A DNA stretch of 54,566 nucleotides, taken from positions 1 to 54,566 of IMG/VR virus record IMGVR_UViG_3300021368_000438, one strand, 5' to 3'. The position numbers and the translations under genes were made by a program. Under the pieces are notes generated by a model. It was not told the origin of the DNA. It did no database searches and was given only the letters and a program-made list of their open reading frames with translations. Of this stretch, positions 39,263 through 47,363 are shown in pieces. This DNA is from a virus. How positions within the stretch are numbered: the first letter of the stretch is position 1; each line of letters opens with the position of its first letter.

Positions 39263-40066
39263 ATGACAATACCATCAAAAGTAATCTCGAAAGAAAACCG
39301 CGAAGCATTAGCGAAAGCATTGGCAACCATCGCAATGAAAGACCAGTTTGCTGTAATACGAAGCCACCTCATCAAGGCCAGCGATGCAGTCTTACCACTT
39401 TACGACCAAGTTATGGACGAACTCGAAGGCGCATCGCCAATGATACGCCAGTTTGTTTCTTGCGGTACAGCAGACGACATAGACTTGTCCGAGGATTATC
39501 GATACCCATTAAAATCGGTGAAGGACAAGATCGTATATGAATACAACTCCAAGGCTTGGGTTGATGAAGTATTAGACAACAGCGACGTCAACTATCCGAC
39601 GTCTTGTTTCGACCTTCCAGATGATAGCGAGAACAGACCCGACTGGTTAGAAGACATACTCGAAGAAACAAGAAACAAAGTCGTTTGCACATACGACCCG
39701 TTCCGTTTCTGGTCACTCAATTATCTGGAAATGTTAAGCAACAGATATGTTAAAGGGAGATACAATAACTCGATCTCGTTAACCAAGACACAATGCAGCA
39801 TGATACGTGGGGCAATCGAAGAACTTGCCAAGGCGAACATTCACTCAAGCTGGCTTCAAACAGCGTACAATAAACTAGCCAATGAGATTGAGGAGAACAT
39901 CACCGAAGCGCGCACTACGAGGAATCTCGTAGAGGCATGGCCTGAGTGTGAGCCTCTGCTCGAATACTTGTACCCAACTGGCTCTTCCTCAAGCGTTGAG
40001 ACACCGCTCGGCAACATCGTCTTGCGTCACGTCCAAGCATTACCGTCACCACAGGAGGCAGCGTAA
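39263..40066 (+). CDS. early protein of unknown function (267 aa)
   Basis: A 267-aa soluble protein. It is helical in the first 60 residues (EALAKALATIAMKDQFAVIR), then acidic with YPLKSVKDKIVYEYNSKAWV and LPDDSENRPDWLEDILEETR. Later parts read TQCSMIRGAIEELAKANIHS. It has GAGAGGAGT before the ATG and couples to the next gene by TAATGG. It is the largest gene in the early small-gene cluster and is upstream of CobS/CobT. I recognise no catalytic motif. A nucleotide- or DNA-modification association is a thought from similar positions in other phages, not supported by sequence. Confidence 0.7.
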   Translation: MTIPSKVISKENREALAKALATIAMKDQFAVIRSHLIKASDAVLPLYDQVMDELEGASPMIRQFVSCGTADDIDLSEDYRYPLKSVKDKIVYEYNSKAWVDEVLDNSDVNYPTSCFDLPDDSENRPDWLEDILEETRNKVVCTYDPFRFWSLNYLEMLSNRYVKGRYNNSISLTKTQCSMIRGAIEELAKANIHSSWLQTAYNKLANEIEENITEARTTRNLVEAWPECEPLLEYLYPTGSSSSVETPLGNIVLRHVQALPSPQEAA

Positions 40067-40392
40067 TGGCAATAATCACAAACAACCCGACCGCATATGA
40101 CGAACAATCATGGCTCATAGCAGTATGGTCTGCGCTCAATCATTGGCGCTCTCTCGCGCTCGAAGAGGGCGACCCAACCGACGAGAAAGATTGGGACGAA
40201 GTGTGCTCAAGCATGGCGTGGATCACCGAAGAACTCGGCTACAAAATAGACGAGGACGGCGACTACGTCCGAAATCTCGACCATGAACGGAGAGAACCGT
40301 CGATAAGCGATGAACTGCGGAGGGACGAGGAGGATTGGTGTCAAGCATGTGAGGACGGTACTTGCCCAGAACTCGCAGAGGAGGCAACGTAA
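40066..40392 (+). CDS. small acidic early protein (108 aa)
   Basis: A 108-aa acidic protein (LNHWRSLALEEGDPTDEKDW, then MAWITEELGYKIDEDGDYVR) ending with a short Cys pair (WCQACEDGTCPEL). CAGGAGG precedes the ATG, which overlaps the previous TAA, and its own stop overlaps the next start the same way (TAATGG). No known family. Confidence 0.65.
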   Translation: MAIITNNPTAYDEQSWLIAVWSALNHWRSLALEEGDPTDEKDWDEVCSSMAWITEELGYKIDEDGDYVRNLDHERREPSISDELRRDEEDWCQACEDGTCPELAEEAT

Positions 40393-40730
40393 TGGGGTTC
40401 TTTTCATGGCACACAACTGACACAGACGAACCAATCTGGAACGTCCACACGGGTAAAAACAAGACGGTCTACATGATCGACAACAAGGGCAACTCGTGGA
40501 AGGAGGAAGAGTACGACGGCTACGGTGAGTTCGGTGGCAAAGACTACTTCGAACTGCTCGCAGAGATGAACGGTCTAGAGAGCTGTCGTTCTCAGGGTAT
40601 TGCGCTCGTCCATCACGAACCACCCAAGCCGTACTTCGCTCCCAATTTTGTGACATCACCAAAAACTAGATGGCGTTACGCGATACCAAGAGACCATGCA
40701 GAGCAAGGGTTTTTTGATGTGGACGAATAA
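40392..40730 (+). CDS. conserved-looking phage protein, MGFFSW type (112 aa)
   Basis: A 112-aa protein from the ATG at 40392 (AGGAGG upstream). It starts MGFFSWHTTDTDEPIWNVHT, with TVYMIDNKG and EEEYDGYGEFGGKDYFELLA. The opening (M)GFFSWxTxDT plus YDGYGxFGG pattern is one I recall from many phages and some bacteria, where its role is not known. It overlaps the previous stop and precedes an AT-hook peptide. The C-terminal part (PPKPYFAPNF) looks like an extended strand. Confidence 0.7.
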   Translation: MGFFSWHTTDTDEPIWNVHTGKNKTVYMIDNKGNSWKEEEYDGYGEFGGKDYFELLAEMNGLESCRSQGIALVHHEPPKPYFAPNFVTSPKTRWRYAIPRDHAEQGFFDVDE

Positions 40731-40776
40731 TATTTCAATATCGTCCATGATGACAGCCAGAAAGGAGGCGCATCGT

Positions 40777-40878
40777 ATGACTAAGAAGCGAGGCAGGCCA
40801 GCAACTAAGCGGCAGCCACACACCATCTTTCGTATCGGACACATTCAGCTTGTCTGGATGCGTAAGCCCAAGAACTAG
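40777..40878 (+). CDS. 33-aa AT-hook peptide
   Basis: A 33-aa basic peptide beginning MTKKRGRPATKRQPH. KKRGRPATK is a classic AT-hook (core RGRP), which binds the minor groove of AT-rich DNA. It has an excellent ribosome binding site (AAAGGAGG) before its ATG. A terminator follows 48 bases on, so it is the last gene of the small-gene operon. It may act as a mini DNA-architectural protein on host or phage DNA. Confidence 0.65.
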   Translation: MTKKRGRPATKRQPHTIFRIGHIQLVWMRKPKN

Positions 40879-40925
40879 GGAGGAAACAGACACGTAATGG
40901 TTTCCCGAATAGCACGGCTCACGAG

Positions 40926-40960
40926 ACGCCGTCGCCTTAACAAGCGGCGGCGTTTTTCTT
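40926..40960 (+). terminator. intrinsic terminator before the CobS/CobT block
   Basis: ACGCCGTCGC / GCGGCGGCGT makes a 10-bp stem (one G-T pair) with an 8-base loop, followed by TTTTTCTTT. It closes the early small-gene operon and separates it from the CobS/CobT promoter. Confidence 0.85.
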
Positions 40961-41002
40961 TGCGGCGTACCAAGCCGTTTTCACACTCACGCAAATTCAG
41001 AC

Positions 41003-41032
41003 TTGACAGTCCTGTATCTGTAAGAGTACCCA
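41003..41032 (+). promoter_or_regulatory. promoter of the CobS/CobT operon
   Basis: TTGACA at 41003-41008 is a perfect -35 box. The best -10 at usual spacing is weak (TACCCA, 41027-41032, spacer 18). A weak -10 with an operator at the start site suits a controlled promoter. The layout matches the promoter at 47330. Confidence 0.5.
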
Positions 41033-41037
41033 CAGTG

Positions 41038-41055
41038 TGTATCCGAGGATATACA
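41038..41055 (+). promoter_or_regulatory. operator TGTAT-N8-ATACA (cobS promoter)
   Basis: Perfect inverted repeat TGTAT-CCGAGGAT-ATACA, extended to GTGTAT...ATACAC (41037-41056). It starts 35 bases after the first base of TTGACA, so it covers the likely transcription start, 25 bases before the cobS ATG. Confidence 0.65.
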
Positions 41056-41079
41056 CCCAACACCCAATAGGAGACAAAT

Positions 41080-43032
41080 ATGGATGTTGATAAACTACGA
41101 CTAGCACTAACCGAAGACACCTCAAGCGCAATGCGTAAGGCACTGCGTCCACTTGCTCAAGATGTCCTTGAGAGATGTCTTCATACAGACCAGATCGAGT
41201 TGGCGTTCAATGCCTCACCAATCGTTGGCGATGGCTCAGATCAGTTGAAGGTTTCACCTACGCACTCTGGTCTTGTGATGTCGCTCGACATGACGTCGCT
41301 TGCACACATTGCAAGCTCGTATGAGTATAGTAGAGAGAAAGCAGAATCCGTTTGCGATCACATGCTCGACGCTATCCGTAAGCCACAGAGGCACGGATAC
41401 ACAACAGCTTCGTCCAAGAGCAAGACAGGGTTTATATTCGGTCGCTATCGCGATTGGAACGATGACGTTCTTCCTCTGCTACAAAAAGCAGCCAGAGAAA
41501 AGACGGGCATCTTCTCTTCCGATGCCAAGCTACCGAAGTGGCCTGCGGAAACCGCCAACGAGAACTTGTGCATCCTGTGGATGATCGAAGAAGCAGTTGG
41601 CAAATTGCCAGTGAGCTACGGCCTTTTCAAGCATGCGATTACTTCCATGCACTCGATGAATGAGACGCAAAGTAACGTCTTTGAGGCAGCCTTCATCATC
41701 TTCGAAGACGAGAGCGTCGAGAATAACTGGCGTGAGATCATAGAGAATCTCCCTATTGAGCGCAGACAAAAGCTGAGAGATGTTCGTGATCGTATGGTGG
41801 ATCACTACAGTGACGCCGATGAAGAGCTGCCCACGGCAAAGCCTTCGGATGGTAGCATTGTCTTGCCAGAGGACACGACGATTGTTGACGCTGTGCTCTC
41901 GACCCAAGGCTTACCATCAATCAAGCGGATGGTTGATGCCATTAACACCGCCACAGCCAAGGTGACAAAGCTTGAGAGTGAGTTGGACATGACACGCAGA
42001 ATGGCGAGTCAGGCAGCCACAGCCGTGTCTACCGTTGCTACGACCGAGGCGACTGGCGACATACCCGAAGGCTCTGTCGAGACGGTGAACGCCGCTGATC
42101 TGTTCGGTATCACAGGAGCAGCCAGAGATATGTTCAACTTCGATGTGCCGAAGTGGAAGTGGAACGGTGTTCATCCCCACGTACCGCAAGTCGATCCCGA
42201 TTACATCTTTCGAGCAGAAGAACTGTTGCGTGTCTTGTTCGCCATCATGACGAACCAACGTGCGTACTTGTTCGGTCACTCTGGTACAGGCAAGACGACG
42301 CTCGTCGAGCAAGTCTGTGCGCTACTGCTGTGGCCGTGCATGAGGGTCAACTTCGACAGCGAGATTACTCGTATGGACTTGATCGGTCGTGACACACTGA
42401 ACGTGAAGGACGGTGCAAGCGTATCGACATTCATCGACGGCATCCTACCACAGGCAATGTCTGGGCCATATGTGTTGCTATGCGACGAGATGGACAGCGT
42501 CAGACCAGACGTCGCCTATGTGATGCAACGTGCTCTCGAAGGCAACGGCCTGTTGTTGACAGAGGATGGTGGTCGCCTTGTGAAACCGCATCCAATGTTC
42601 CGCATGTTTGCCACGGGTAACACCCAAGGCCAAGGTGATGAGCATGGTATGTACCCATCGTGTCGGCCTCAGTCTCTTGCGCTGCTCGACCGTTTCACTG
42701 TGTGGTCTGAAGTCGATTACCTTGATGCGAACCAACGCAGCAAGTTGGTCAAGAAGAAAGTCCCGACGCTCGACCCCGAACACCACAAGATGGTGTGCCA
42801 GTATGTGACCGAGCATCTGGCTGCGTTCAAGTCTGCCAAGATACTGCAACCGATGTCACCTCGTGGCATGATTGCACTGGCGCAAGCAGTCGCAATCTTC
42901 GCAAGCATTACGACAGGCAAGGAGACCGAGAAAGCAATCAAGCGTGGCTTCGGCACAGTGGTTCTTGATCGTGCCTCATCCTCAGACAAAGCGGTTATCT
43001 CAGGTATCGTAGATCGTGTGGTGGCATCATGA
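41080..43032 (+). CDS. cobS: CobS/MoxR-like AAA+ ATPase
   Basis: A 650-aa AAA+ protein. Walker A is GHSGTGKTT at 399-407; Walker B is LLCDEMD with Asp469/Glu470; sensor-like FATGNTQGQGD follows. The AAA+ part resembles CobS, the ATPase of aerobic cobaltochelatase (MoxR group), but the first 370 residues are an extra region not found in cellular CobS (about 330 aa). So it is probably a phage AAA+/VWA machine rather than a cobalamin enzyme. It overlaps the CobT-like gene by four bases (ATGA), as a matched pair. Its promoter has TTGACA and an operator. The partner is a VWA protein expected to be remodelled by this ring. Confidence 0.82.
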   Translation: MDVDKLRLALTEDTSSAMRKALRPLAQDVLERCLHTDQIELAFNASPIVGDGSDQLKVSPTHSGLVMSLDMTSLAHIASSYEYSREKAESVCDHMLDAIRKPQRHGYTTASSKSKTGFIFGRYRDWNDDVLPLLQKAAREKTGIFSSDAKLPKWPAETANENLCILWMIEEAVGKLPVSYGLFKHAITSMHSMNETQSNVFEAAFIIFEDESVENNWREIIENLPIERRQKLRDVRDRMVDHYSDADEELPTAKPSDGSIVLPEDTTIVDAVLSTQGLPSIKRMVDAINTATAKVTKLESELDMTRRMASQAATAVSTVATTEATGDIPEGSVETVNAADLFGITGAARDMFNFDVPKWKWNGVHPHVPQVDPDYIFRAEELLRVLFAIMTNQRAYLFGHSGTGKTTLVEQVCALLLWPCMRVNFDSEITRMDLIGRDTLNVKDGASVSTFIDGILPQAMSGPYVLLCDEMDSVRPDVAYVMQRALEGNGLLLTEDGGRLVKPHPMFRMFATGNTQGQGDEHGMYPSCRPQSLALLDRFTVWSEVDYLDANQRSKLVKKKVPTLDPEHHKMVCQYVTEHLAAFKSAKILQPMSPRGMIALAQAVAIFASITTGKETEKAIKRGFGTVVLDRASSSDKAVISGIVDRVVAS

Positions 43033-44948
43033 AGTCACAAACATTCGAACATGAGATGACGCAGACAAGTTCTGTGTTCGGTCGTAAGTCTAGCCTTAAC
43101 GTTGTGTTCAAGGGTGATGGTGCAGCAACGGATGGCGATAACGTTTATCTGCCGTCCATTGCACATGATCAGGAAGTGGACGCTGAGACACAGATGGTCA
43201 TGCGTGGCTACGTGGATCACGAAGCTGGTCACAACAGACACAGCGACATGCCGCTGATCTTGAAGAAGTATGAGCAGTGGCACGAAGAGAACAAGCCTGT
43301 ACTCAAGGGCTTGCACAATGCCATCGAAGACATGTGGCTGGAGAAACGGGTCATGCGTGAGTACGGTGGCTCGGAGAAGAACCTGTCTGCCGTTGCCAGT
43401 AAGTGTAACAACTCGTTCGTCGAGCAGAACAAAGACAATCCACTCACTCAGTCATGGGCAGCGGTCGGGCCGTTGGCTGTGACGTGGGAAGGTCGCCGCA
43501 ATTACGAGGGTATCGAGGGCGTTGACGAGTGTCTCGATCTCATACCAGACGACTTGCGTAAGCGTGTCGAAGAGTGGGTCTCTCGCATCGATGACTGCAA
43601 GAACACCGCAGACTGCATCGATCTGGCAACCGAAATCTACACCAATGAAATCGAGCCAACGATGAAGAAGTCGCCCAAGCCAGACAAGGAGGGCGACATC
43701 AGAAAACGTACAGTGCCAGGGGAGGACGGAGAAGAGACCCAAGACGAGAGCTTTGGTGAGGGTGATGATCCAGACACAACCGAGGGGCAGCCGACATCAG
43801 GCGACGAGGAGACTGATGAGGGCGACGGCGAAGGCACTACAGGTGGTGACACCGAGGGCGAGGAGCAAGAGGGCGAAGGTTCGTCTGAGGGCGGTACTCA
43901 GGAAGAGGTAGACGAGGTGACGCCTTGGACTACTGATCTCAAGGGTGGTCTCGATGAGGCGCTCAAGGCAGCAGGGCTGACCGAGCATGACGGCAAGAAG
44001 TACAGACCTTACACCACACAATACGACATGGTGCATCACCGCAAGTTGGATCAGAGCATACCAGCCAACAGGAAGCTGAACGAAGGCAGCACCTCTATCT
44101 ACAAGGCTGACCAACGGAAGCTTGGTGACACGGTGCTCGTGATGATGCGTAAGTTGTCTCGTGCATTCATGGCAAAGCAAGATCGATACTGGGAGGGCGG
44201 TCGTGAGTACGGTCGCTTGGACAGTCGCAGACTTGTCGCCGCTGTGAATGGTGCAGCCAATGTGTTCAAGACCAGAGACGAAGCGCAAGACATAGACACC
44301 GCAGTCATGATCATGGTGGACATGTCGGGCAGCATGGACAACGGTAGGATTATTGTTGCACGTCAGGTTGCGATTGCTCTTTGCAACTGCCTTGACCGCA
44401 CGACGATAGCCTACGAGTTGCTCGGCTTTAGTACGGACGAATACGCCATTAAGTATGAGGAGAAAAACGAGGCTTGTCATGGTAAGTTCAGCCGTATCTC
44501 TCCGCTGAGACATTACATCTTCAAGTCTTTCGAAGAACCGCTGCGTGATGCGACAGGTGCGATTGGCACAATGGCAAAGCACAGGATGCATCACAACGTG
44601 GATGGCGAGAGTGTGTTGTTTGGTCACGAGCGATTGAAGAAGCGGCCAGAGAGTAGACGCATCATGCTCGTGTTGTCTGACGGTTATCCAGAGTTTGATG
44701 GCAGTGGCGCTGAGCATCGTAAGTCTCACCTCGCTGACGTGGTTGCTCACGTACAGAAGGAAGGCACTGAGCTGATCGGCATCGGCATTCAGTCGAGTGC
44801 AGTCGAGCAATTCTATGATCGCTACACGGTGGTGAAAAATTTGAGTGATCTTTCGAAGGGTGCGCTTGACCAACTGGCGAGGCTGTTGATCGACGACAAG
44901 TTCGATGTAACGAGCGACAGCTTGATCAAGGCACGGAAACTTGGGTGA
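43029..44948 (+). CDS. cobT: CobT-like VWA protein with HExxH motif
   Basis: A 639-aa protein. The N-terminal domain has HEAGH at 64-68 (YVDHEAGHNRHSD), a zinc-peptidase-like motif also seen in CobT relatives. Residues about 210-305 are a highly acidic Glu/Gly/Thr linker. The C-terminal VWA domain has a MIDAS motif DMSGSMD at 431-437 and later VLSDGYPE. The gene is coupled to the AAA+ gene. In cells CobS and CobT load cobalt into hydrogenobyrinic acid; in phages such pairs are known but their role is unsettled. No other cobalamin gene is present here, so a protein-remodelling or peptidase role seems as likely. Confidence 0.82.
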   Translation: MKSQTFEHEMTQTSSVFGRKSSLNVVFKGDGAATDGDNVYLPSIAHDQEVDAETQMVMRGYVDHEAGHNRHSDMPLILKKYEQWHEENKPVLKGLHNAIEDMWLEKRVMREYGGSEKNLSAVASKCNNSFVEQNKDNPLTQSWAAVGPLAVTWEGRRNYEGIEGVDECLDLIPDDLRKRVEEWVSRIDDCKNTADCIDLATEIYTNEIEPTMKKSPKPDKEGDIRKRTVPGEDGEETQDESFGEGDDPDTTEGQPTSGDEETDEGDGEGTTGGDTEGEEQEGEGSSEGGTQEEVDEVTPWTTDLKGGLDEALKAAGLTEHDGKKYRPYTTQYDMVHHRKLDQSIPANRKLNEGSTSIYKADQRKLGDTVLVMMRKLSRAFMAKQDRYWEGGREYGRLDSRRLVAAVNGAANVFKTRDEAQDIDTAVMIMVDMSGSMDNGRIIVARQVAIALCNCLDRTTIAYELLGFSTDEYAIKYEEKNEACHGKFSRISPLRHYIFKSFEEPLRDATGAIGTMAKHRMHHNVDGESVLFGHERLKKRPESRRIMLVLSDGYPEFDGSGAEHRKSHLADVVAHVQKEGTELIGIGIQSSAVEQFYDRYTVVKNLSDLSKGALDQLARLLIDDKFDVTSDSLIKARKLG

Positions 44949-44970
44949 TCGCAAGAAATATACGGTGCGT

Positions 44971-45120
44971 ATGTCTTGGATGCGTTTGCATCCCAGACGT
45001 GCGTGGCAGATGCGCTTCTGGTTGCGCGTCGGCAAACAAGTCAAGGCCAAGGGTGTACCGCACAAGGACTTGGTCAAAGTCAAATCAATCATAAAGGAAG
45101 TAGAGCATGGGTATCGCTGA
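44971..45120 (+). CDS. possible small basic protein (49 aa)
   Basis: A 49-aa basic frame (MSWMRLHPRRAWQMRFWLRV, then GKQVKAKGVPHKDLVKVKSI) that fills the gap between CobT and the 99-aa gene and overlaps the latter's start. The ATG at 44971 has no clear Shine-Dalgarno. A TTG at 44941 in the same frame, preceded by AAGGCACGGAAAC, would give 59 aa. The composition looks protein-like, but evidence is limited. Confidence 0.4.
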   Translation: MSWMRLHPRRAWQMRFWLRVGKQVKAKGVPHKDLVKVKSIIKEVEHGYR

Positions 45121-45406
45121 GAAGATAAGTGTGCCGACACAGAAAGAAGAATGGTGGGCATGGCACAAGGAGAACCCTCACGTCTGGAGGTTGTTCGAGA
45201 AGTTCACATTCGAAGCCATAAAGGCAGGCCATGAGCAGCTTAGTGCATGGCTGATCGTTAATCAAATCAGGTGGGAGACCACCGTGAAGACGACGGGCGA
45301 GTTTAAAATCAAGAACGATTACATCGCATATTACGCTCGTCTGTTTATGGCAGTTCACCCTCAGTACGAGGGATTTTTCAAAACGAAGAGGATGAAAGAT
45401 GAGTAA
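45107..45406 (+). CDS. conserved-looking phage protein (99 aa)
   Basis: A 99-aa protein: WWAWHKENPHVWRLFEKFTF, then SAWLIVNQIRWETTVKTTGE and NDYIAYYARLFMAVHPQYEG. The HKENPHVWxLFEKFTxEAI and INxIRWET...NNYIAxYARLF patterns recur in small phage proteins from many sources, often near replication genes, from memory. AAAGGAAG precedes the ATG. It is followed by an overlapping 97-aa gene. The function is unknown, though the pattern looks like a compact helical fold. Confidence 0.72.
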   Translation: MGIAEKISVPTQKEEWWAWHKENPHVWRLFEKFTFEAIKAGHEQLSAWLIVNQIRWETTVKTTGEFKIKNDYIAYYARLFMAVHPQYEGFFKTKRMKDE

Positions 45407-45692
45407 TGCAGCAGACAAAATAGCCAAGCTACGCATGGCAGAGATGGGTGTTGGTTGGGAAGAAAAGCAACAGCCAGATGTGGGTGAGGTGCAGCCGATA
45501 GTGGATGCGCTCACGAAGAAAGACAACCTGACCGAAGAGTTGATCGGAAGCACGGCAGACGATGTGCGTGATGCCTTCGAGCAAGCAGCGATTGGGCGTG
45601 GCTTCAAGCTACGAAACACGTTCAGCTCGGACGACCTCAGACAGATGGTCGTCTGGCTGATGCGTATGCACTTCGTGAAGGGAGAAGAGTGA
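45399..45692 (+). CDS. hypothetical early protein (97 aa)
   Basis: A 97-aa mostly helical protein (KIAKLRMAEMGVGWEEKQQP, then LTEELIGSTADDVRDAFEQA). Its start overlaps the previous gene by 8 bases and its stop touches the kinase start (TGATG). No recognisable motif. Confidence 0.65.
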   Translation: MSNAADKIAKLRMAEMGVGWEEKQQPDVGEVQPIVDALTKKDNLTEELIGSTADDVRDAFEQAAIGRGFKLRNTFSSDDLRQMVVWLMRMHFVKGEE

Positions 45693-46192
45693 TGAATGAC
45701 AAAACTTTATACCTAATACGTGGGCTTACAGGAAGCGGTAAGACTACGTTGGCAGAGTTACTTGAGGAAGCTTACTCGAACGGAGACAGTGTAGCTGTTT
45801 TGGTGAGCGCAGACGATTACTTCATTAACATGCGCGGAGAATACAACTTCGATGCTAGTAGGCTCAAGAACGCACACGCCTACTGTCAAACGATGGTTCG
45901 TAGATACCTTAAACACGGGATCAAAGACGAAGAGTTTGGTGAGCCAATTAGTCTGACTGCGGTGATTGTTCACAACACATTCTCAACCAACTGGGAGATG
46001 CAATCCTACAAAGACATGGCGAAAGAGTTTGGTTGGTCGGTGTTTGTGATCGAGTGCCAGAATGATTTCGGTACGACGCATGACGTGCCAGACGAGGTGC
46101 GTGAGAGAATGTCGGAGAGATGGGAGAAGAATGACCAGACGTTCACGGACTGGATGGGTAAGCACATTCACAGGGAGCAAGCCAATGACTGA
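45692..46192 (+). CDS. P-loop kinase-like ATPase (N4BP2/PNK-like)
   Basis: A 166-aa P-loop protein. Walker A is GLTGSGKTTLAELL at about 9-22. It then has VSADDYFINMRGEYNFDASR, LKNAHAYCQTMVRRYLKHG and a short strand with IVHNTFSTNWEM, which is the arrangement of N4BP2-like or polynucleotide-kinase-like small kinases. The (S)xDDYF...Y.FD...L..AH..C signature is characteristic. It probably phosphorylates a nucleic-acid end or nucleotide. I chose the ATG at 45692 over the GTG at 45689 because it overlaps the stop as TGATG and has GGGAGAAG upstream. No phosphatase domain is attached. Confidence 0.78.
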   Translation: MNDKTLYLIRGLTGSGKTTLAELLEEAYSNGDSVAVLVSADDYFINMRGEYNFDASRLKNAHAYCQTMVRRYLKHGIKDEEFGEPISLTAVIVHNTFSTNWEMQSYKDMAKEFGWSVFVIECQNDFGTTHDVPDEVRERMSERWEKNDQTFTDWMGKHIHREQAND

Positions 46193-46424
46193 GACGTGTA
46201 ACGACTGCGGCGACAGTGTCGCATGGGGCAGCGGCAAGTTTGTGAACCGCTTGCCTGCTGACGACGGTTGGATTTGTGCCGAGTGCATGGACGGAGTTTA
46301 CGACTGTGACAGGTGTATGAAGCCAATCGGTTTTGATGAGGACATATGGCTGGCGAACAAGGAGCTACGCCTTTGTGAGGATTGTGCAACAGACGACGAG
46401 AAGGAGGAAGCAGAGGATGAATGA
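46185..46424 (+). CDS. small zinc-finger protein (79 aa)
   Basis: A 79-aa protein with four CxxC knuckles: CNDC, CAEC, CDRC and CEDC. The spacing suggests two zinc sites, LIM- or treble-clef-like. It is acidic at the end (DDEKEEAEDE). The ATG at 46185 (GGGAG upstream) overlaps the kinase end by 8 bases; the longer frame from 46062 is a shadow of the kinase gene. Probably a nucleic-acid or protein adaptor; the exact role is unknown. Confidence 0.72.
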   Translation: MTETCNDCGDSVAWGSGKFVNRLPADDGWICAECMDGVYDCDRCMKPIGFDEDIWLANKELRLCEDCATDDEKEEAEDE

Positions 46425-46752
46425 GCAATGGATACATGACTACCTAAAGGAGATGGCACGAAGAGGCGATCAATATGCTGAGAGACTAATGCAATCGATC
46501 ATAGACGACGACCGTAGCGGAGTTCAGACGAGCGTCTACCACCACGTTGACTTGTGCCGAGAGTTCAAAACTGACGTTCATAAAACCATCCCTCTCGTGA
46601 GTAAGAAATTCTACGACCAACTGATTGGAATCATGACGACGTTGGATGTGTCTCAATTCAAAAGCCAAAAAGATTACGCCGAAACGGTCGAGGAGATCGG
46701 TCGGGAAATGTGGGAGCGCATAATGGACGAGGAGTACTTTGAAAATGAATAA
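46417..46752 (+). CDS. hypothetical helical protein (111 aa)
   Basis: A 111-aa protein from the ATG at 46417 (AAGGAGG upstream; overlaps the previous stop). It is helical throughout (HDYLKEMARRGDQYAERLMQ, then SKKFYDQLIGIMTTLDVSQF) with an acidic end. The next gene starts in its last codons. No family recognised. Confidence 0.65.
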   Translation: MNEQWIHDYLKEMARRGDQYAERLMQSIIDDDRSGVQTSVYHHVDLCREFKTDVHKTIPLVSKKFYDQLIGIMTTLDVSQFKSQKDYAETVEEIGREMWERIMDEEYFENE

Positions 46753-46876
46753 ACTTACAAGCGCAAAGCTAGAAAAGATACTGGACGAAGCATTCGTCAA
46801 GGTAATGGGCAAGCCTCCCTTGAAAGGGGAGGCGCTCAAGAAATTTTTAATTCGTGTAAACAAGGAAGACAAATGA
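46745..46876 (+). CDS. small basic protein (43 aa)
   Basis: A 43-aa frame (MNKLTSAKLEKILDEAFVKV, then MGKPPLKGEALKKFLIRVNK) that overlaps the previous stop and the next start. Its composition is protein-like. A near-perfect hairpin GCCTCCCTT-GAA-AGGGGAGGC lies within it (46813-46833), with no T-run. Likely a real mini-gene in the operon. Confidence 0.6.
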   Translation: MNKLTSAKLEKILDEAFVKVMGKPPLKGEALKKFLIRVNKEDK

Positions 46877-47325
46877 TGGACGTATTCGAGAATAAGATTT
46901 GGACACTCTTCAACGCTCTTGAGAAGGAGCAGAAGCTGAGTATTGTGGAGAGACTATGCAGTTCACTTGTAGAGGAAGGCGTGAGGGAAGGATTGCCAAA
47001 GAAGAAAGCCAAGGGTAGCCACCGATGGAAGTCGGCGTACTGGATGAAGAGCCTTGAGAGCTATGACCCGAAGGGGAAAGGCACTGACTGTATCGTTGGG
47101 CATTACTTTCGTGACATAAAGGAACAGCTTGGGAAGGGTGAAGAGTTTGTGGTCGGGACGAGGGCGCAACCGAAATTTTACTTTTTGTGTGCCAGAAAAG
47201 ACGGCGAGACCGCAAGCGTGACCGATGGAAACAACAAGATACATGACATTGAGGACGCAGAAGTACTACATTTTGCCGAGAATTTTAAGGAGCTGCGCGA
47301 TATTTTGAAGGCTCGATCAAAATAG
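46873..47325 (+). CDS. hypothetical protein (150 aa)
   Basis: A 150-aa protein. It starts MMDVFENKIWTLFNALEKEQ and is basic in the middle (EGLPKKKAKGSHRWKSAYWM); the C-terminal half is alternating strands and helices (GEEFVVGTRAQPKFYFLCAR, ending FAENFKELRDILKARSK). The stop lies inside the first operator of the next promoter. It is the last gene of the CobS/CobT operon. No family is recognised. Confidence 0.65.
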   Translation: MMDVFENKIWTLFNALEKEQKLSIVERLCSSLVEEGVREGLPKKKAKGSHRWKSAYWMKSLESYDPKGKGTDCIVGHYFRDIKEQLGKGEEFVVGTRAQPKFYFLCARKDGETASVTDGNNKIHDIEDAEVLHFAENFKELRDILKARSK

Positions 47326-47346
47326 TGTATTGACAGGGATACACTA
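47323..47346 (+). promoter_or_regulatory. operator 1 of the integrase-side promoter (perfect 24-bp palindrome)
   Basis: TAGTGTAT-TGACAGGG-ATACACTA, perfect 8-bp arms around an 8-base spacer; its core is TGTAT-N8-ATACA. The -35 box TTGACA (47330-47335) is embedded in it, so a bound regulator should block RNA polymerase. Confidence 0.72.
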
Positions 47347-47358
47347 AACGCCTATCTC
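47330..47358 (+). promoter_or_regulatory. promoter of the lysogeny-side operon
   Basis: TTGACA (47330-47335), 17-base spacer, then TATCTC (47353-47358) as a weak -10. The transcript would start about 47365 and read the 96-aa, 63-aa, LuxR-type and integrase genes. Two operators flank it. Confidence 0.65.
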
Positions 47359-47363
47359 TAGGG

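Noticed and set aside
40897-41070. 57-aa Arg-rich frame with a good ribosome binding site
   Set aside because: A strong terminator (10-bp stem plus T-run) and the cobS promoter and operator lie inside it; the Arg run comes from the GC-rich stem.
43797-45161. 454-codon minus-strand frame
   Set aside because: It is antisense to the clear CobT-like gene and arises from its codon pattern; no ribosome binding site or domain.
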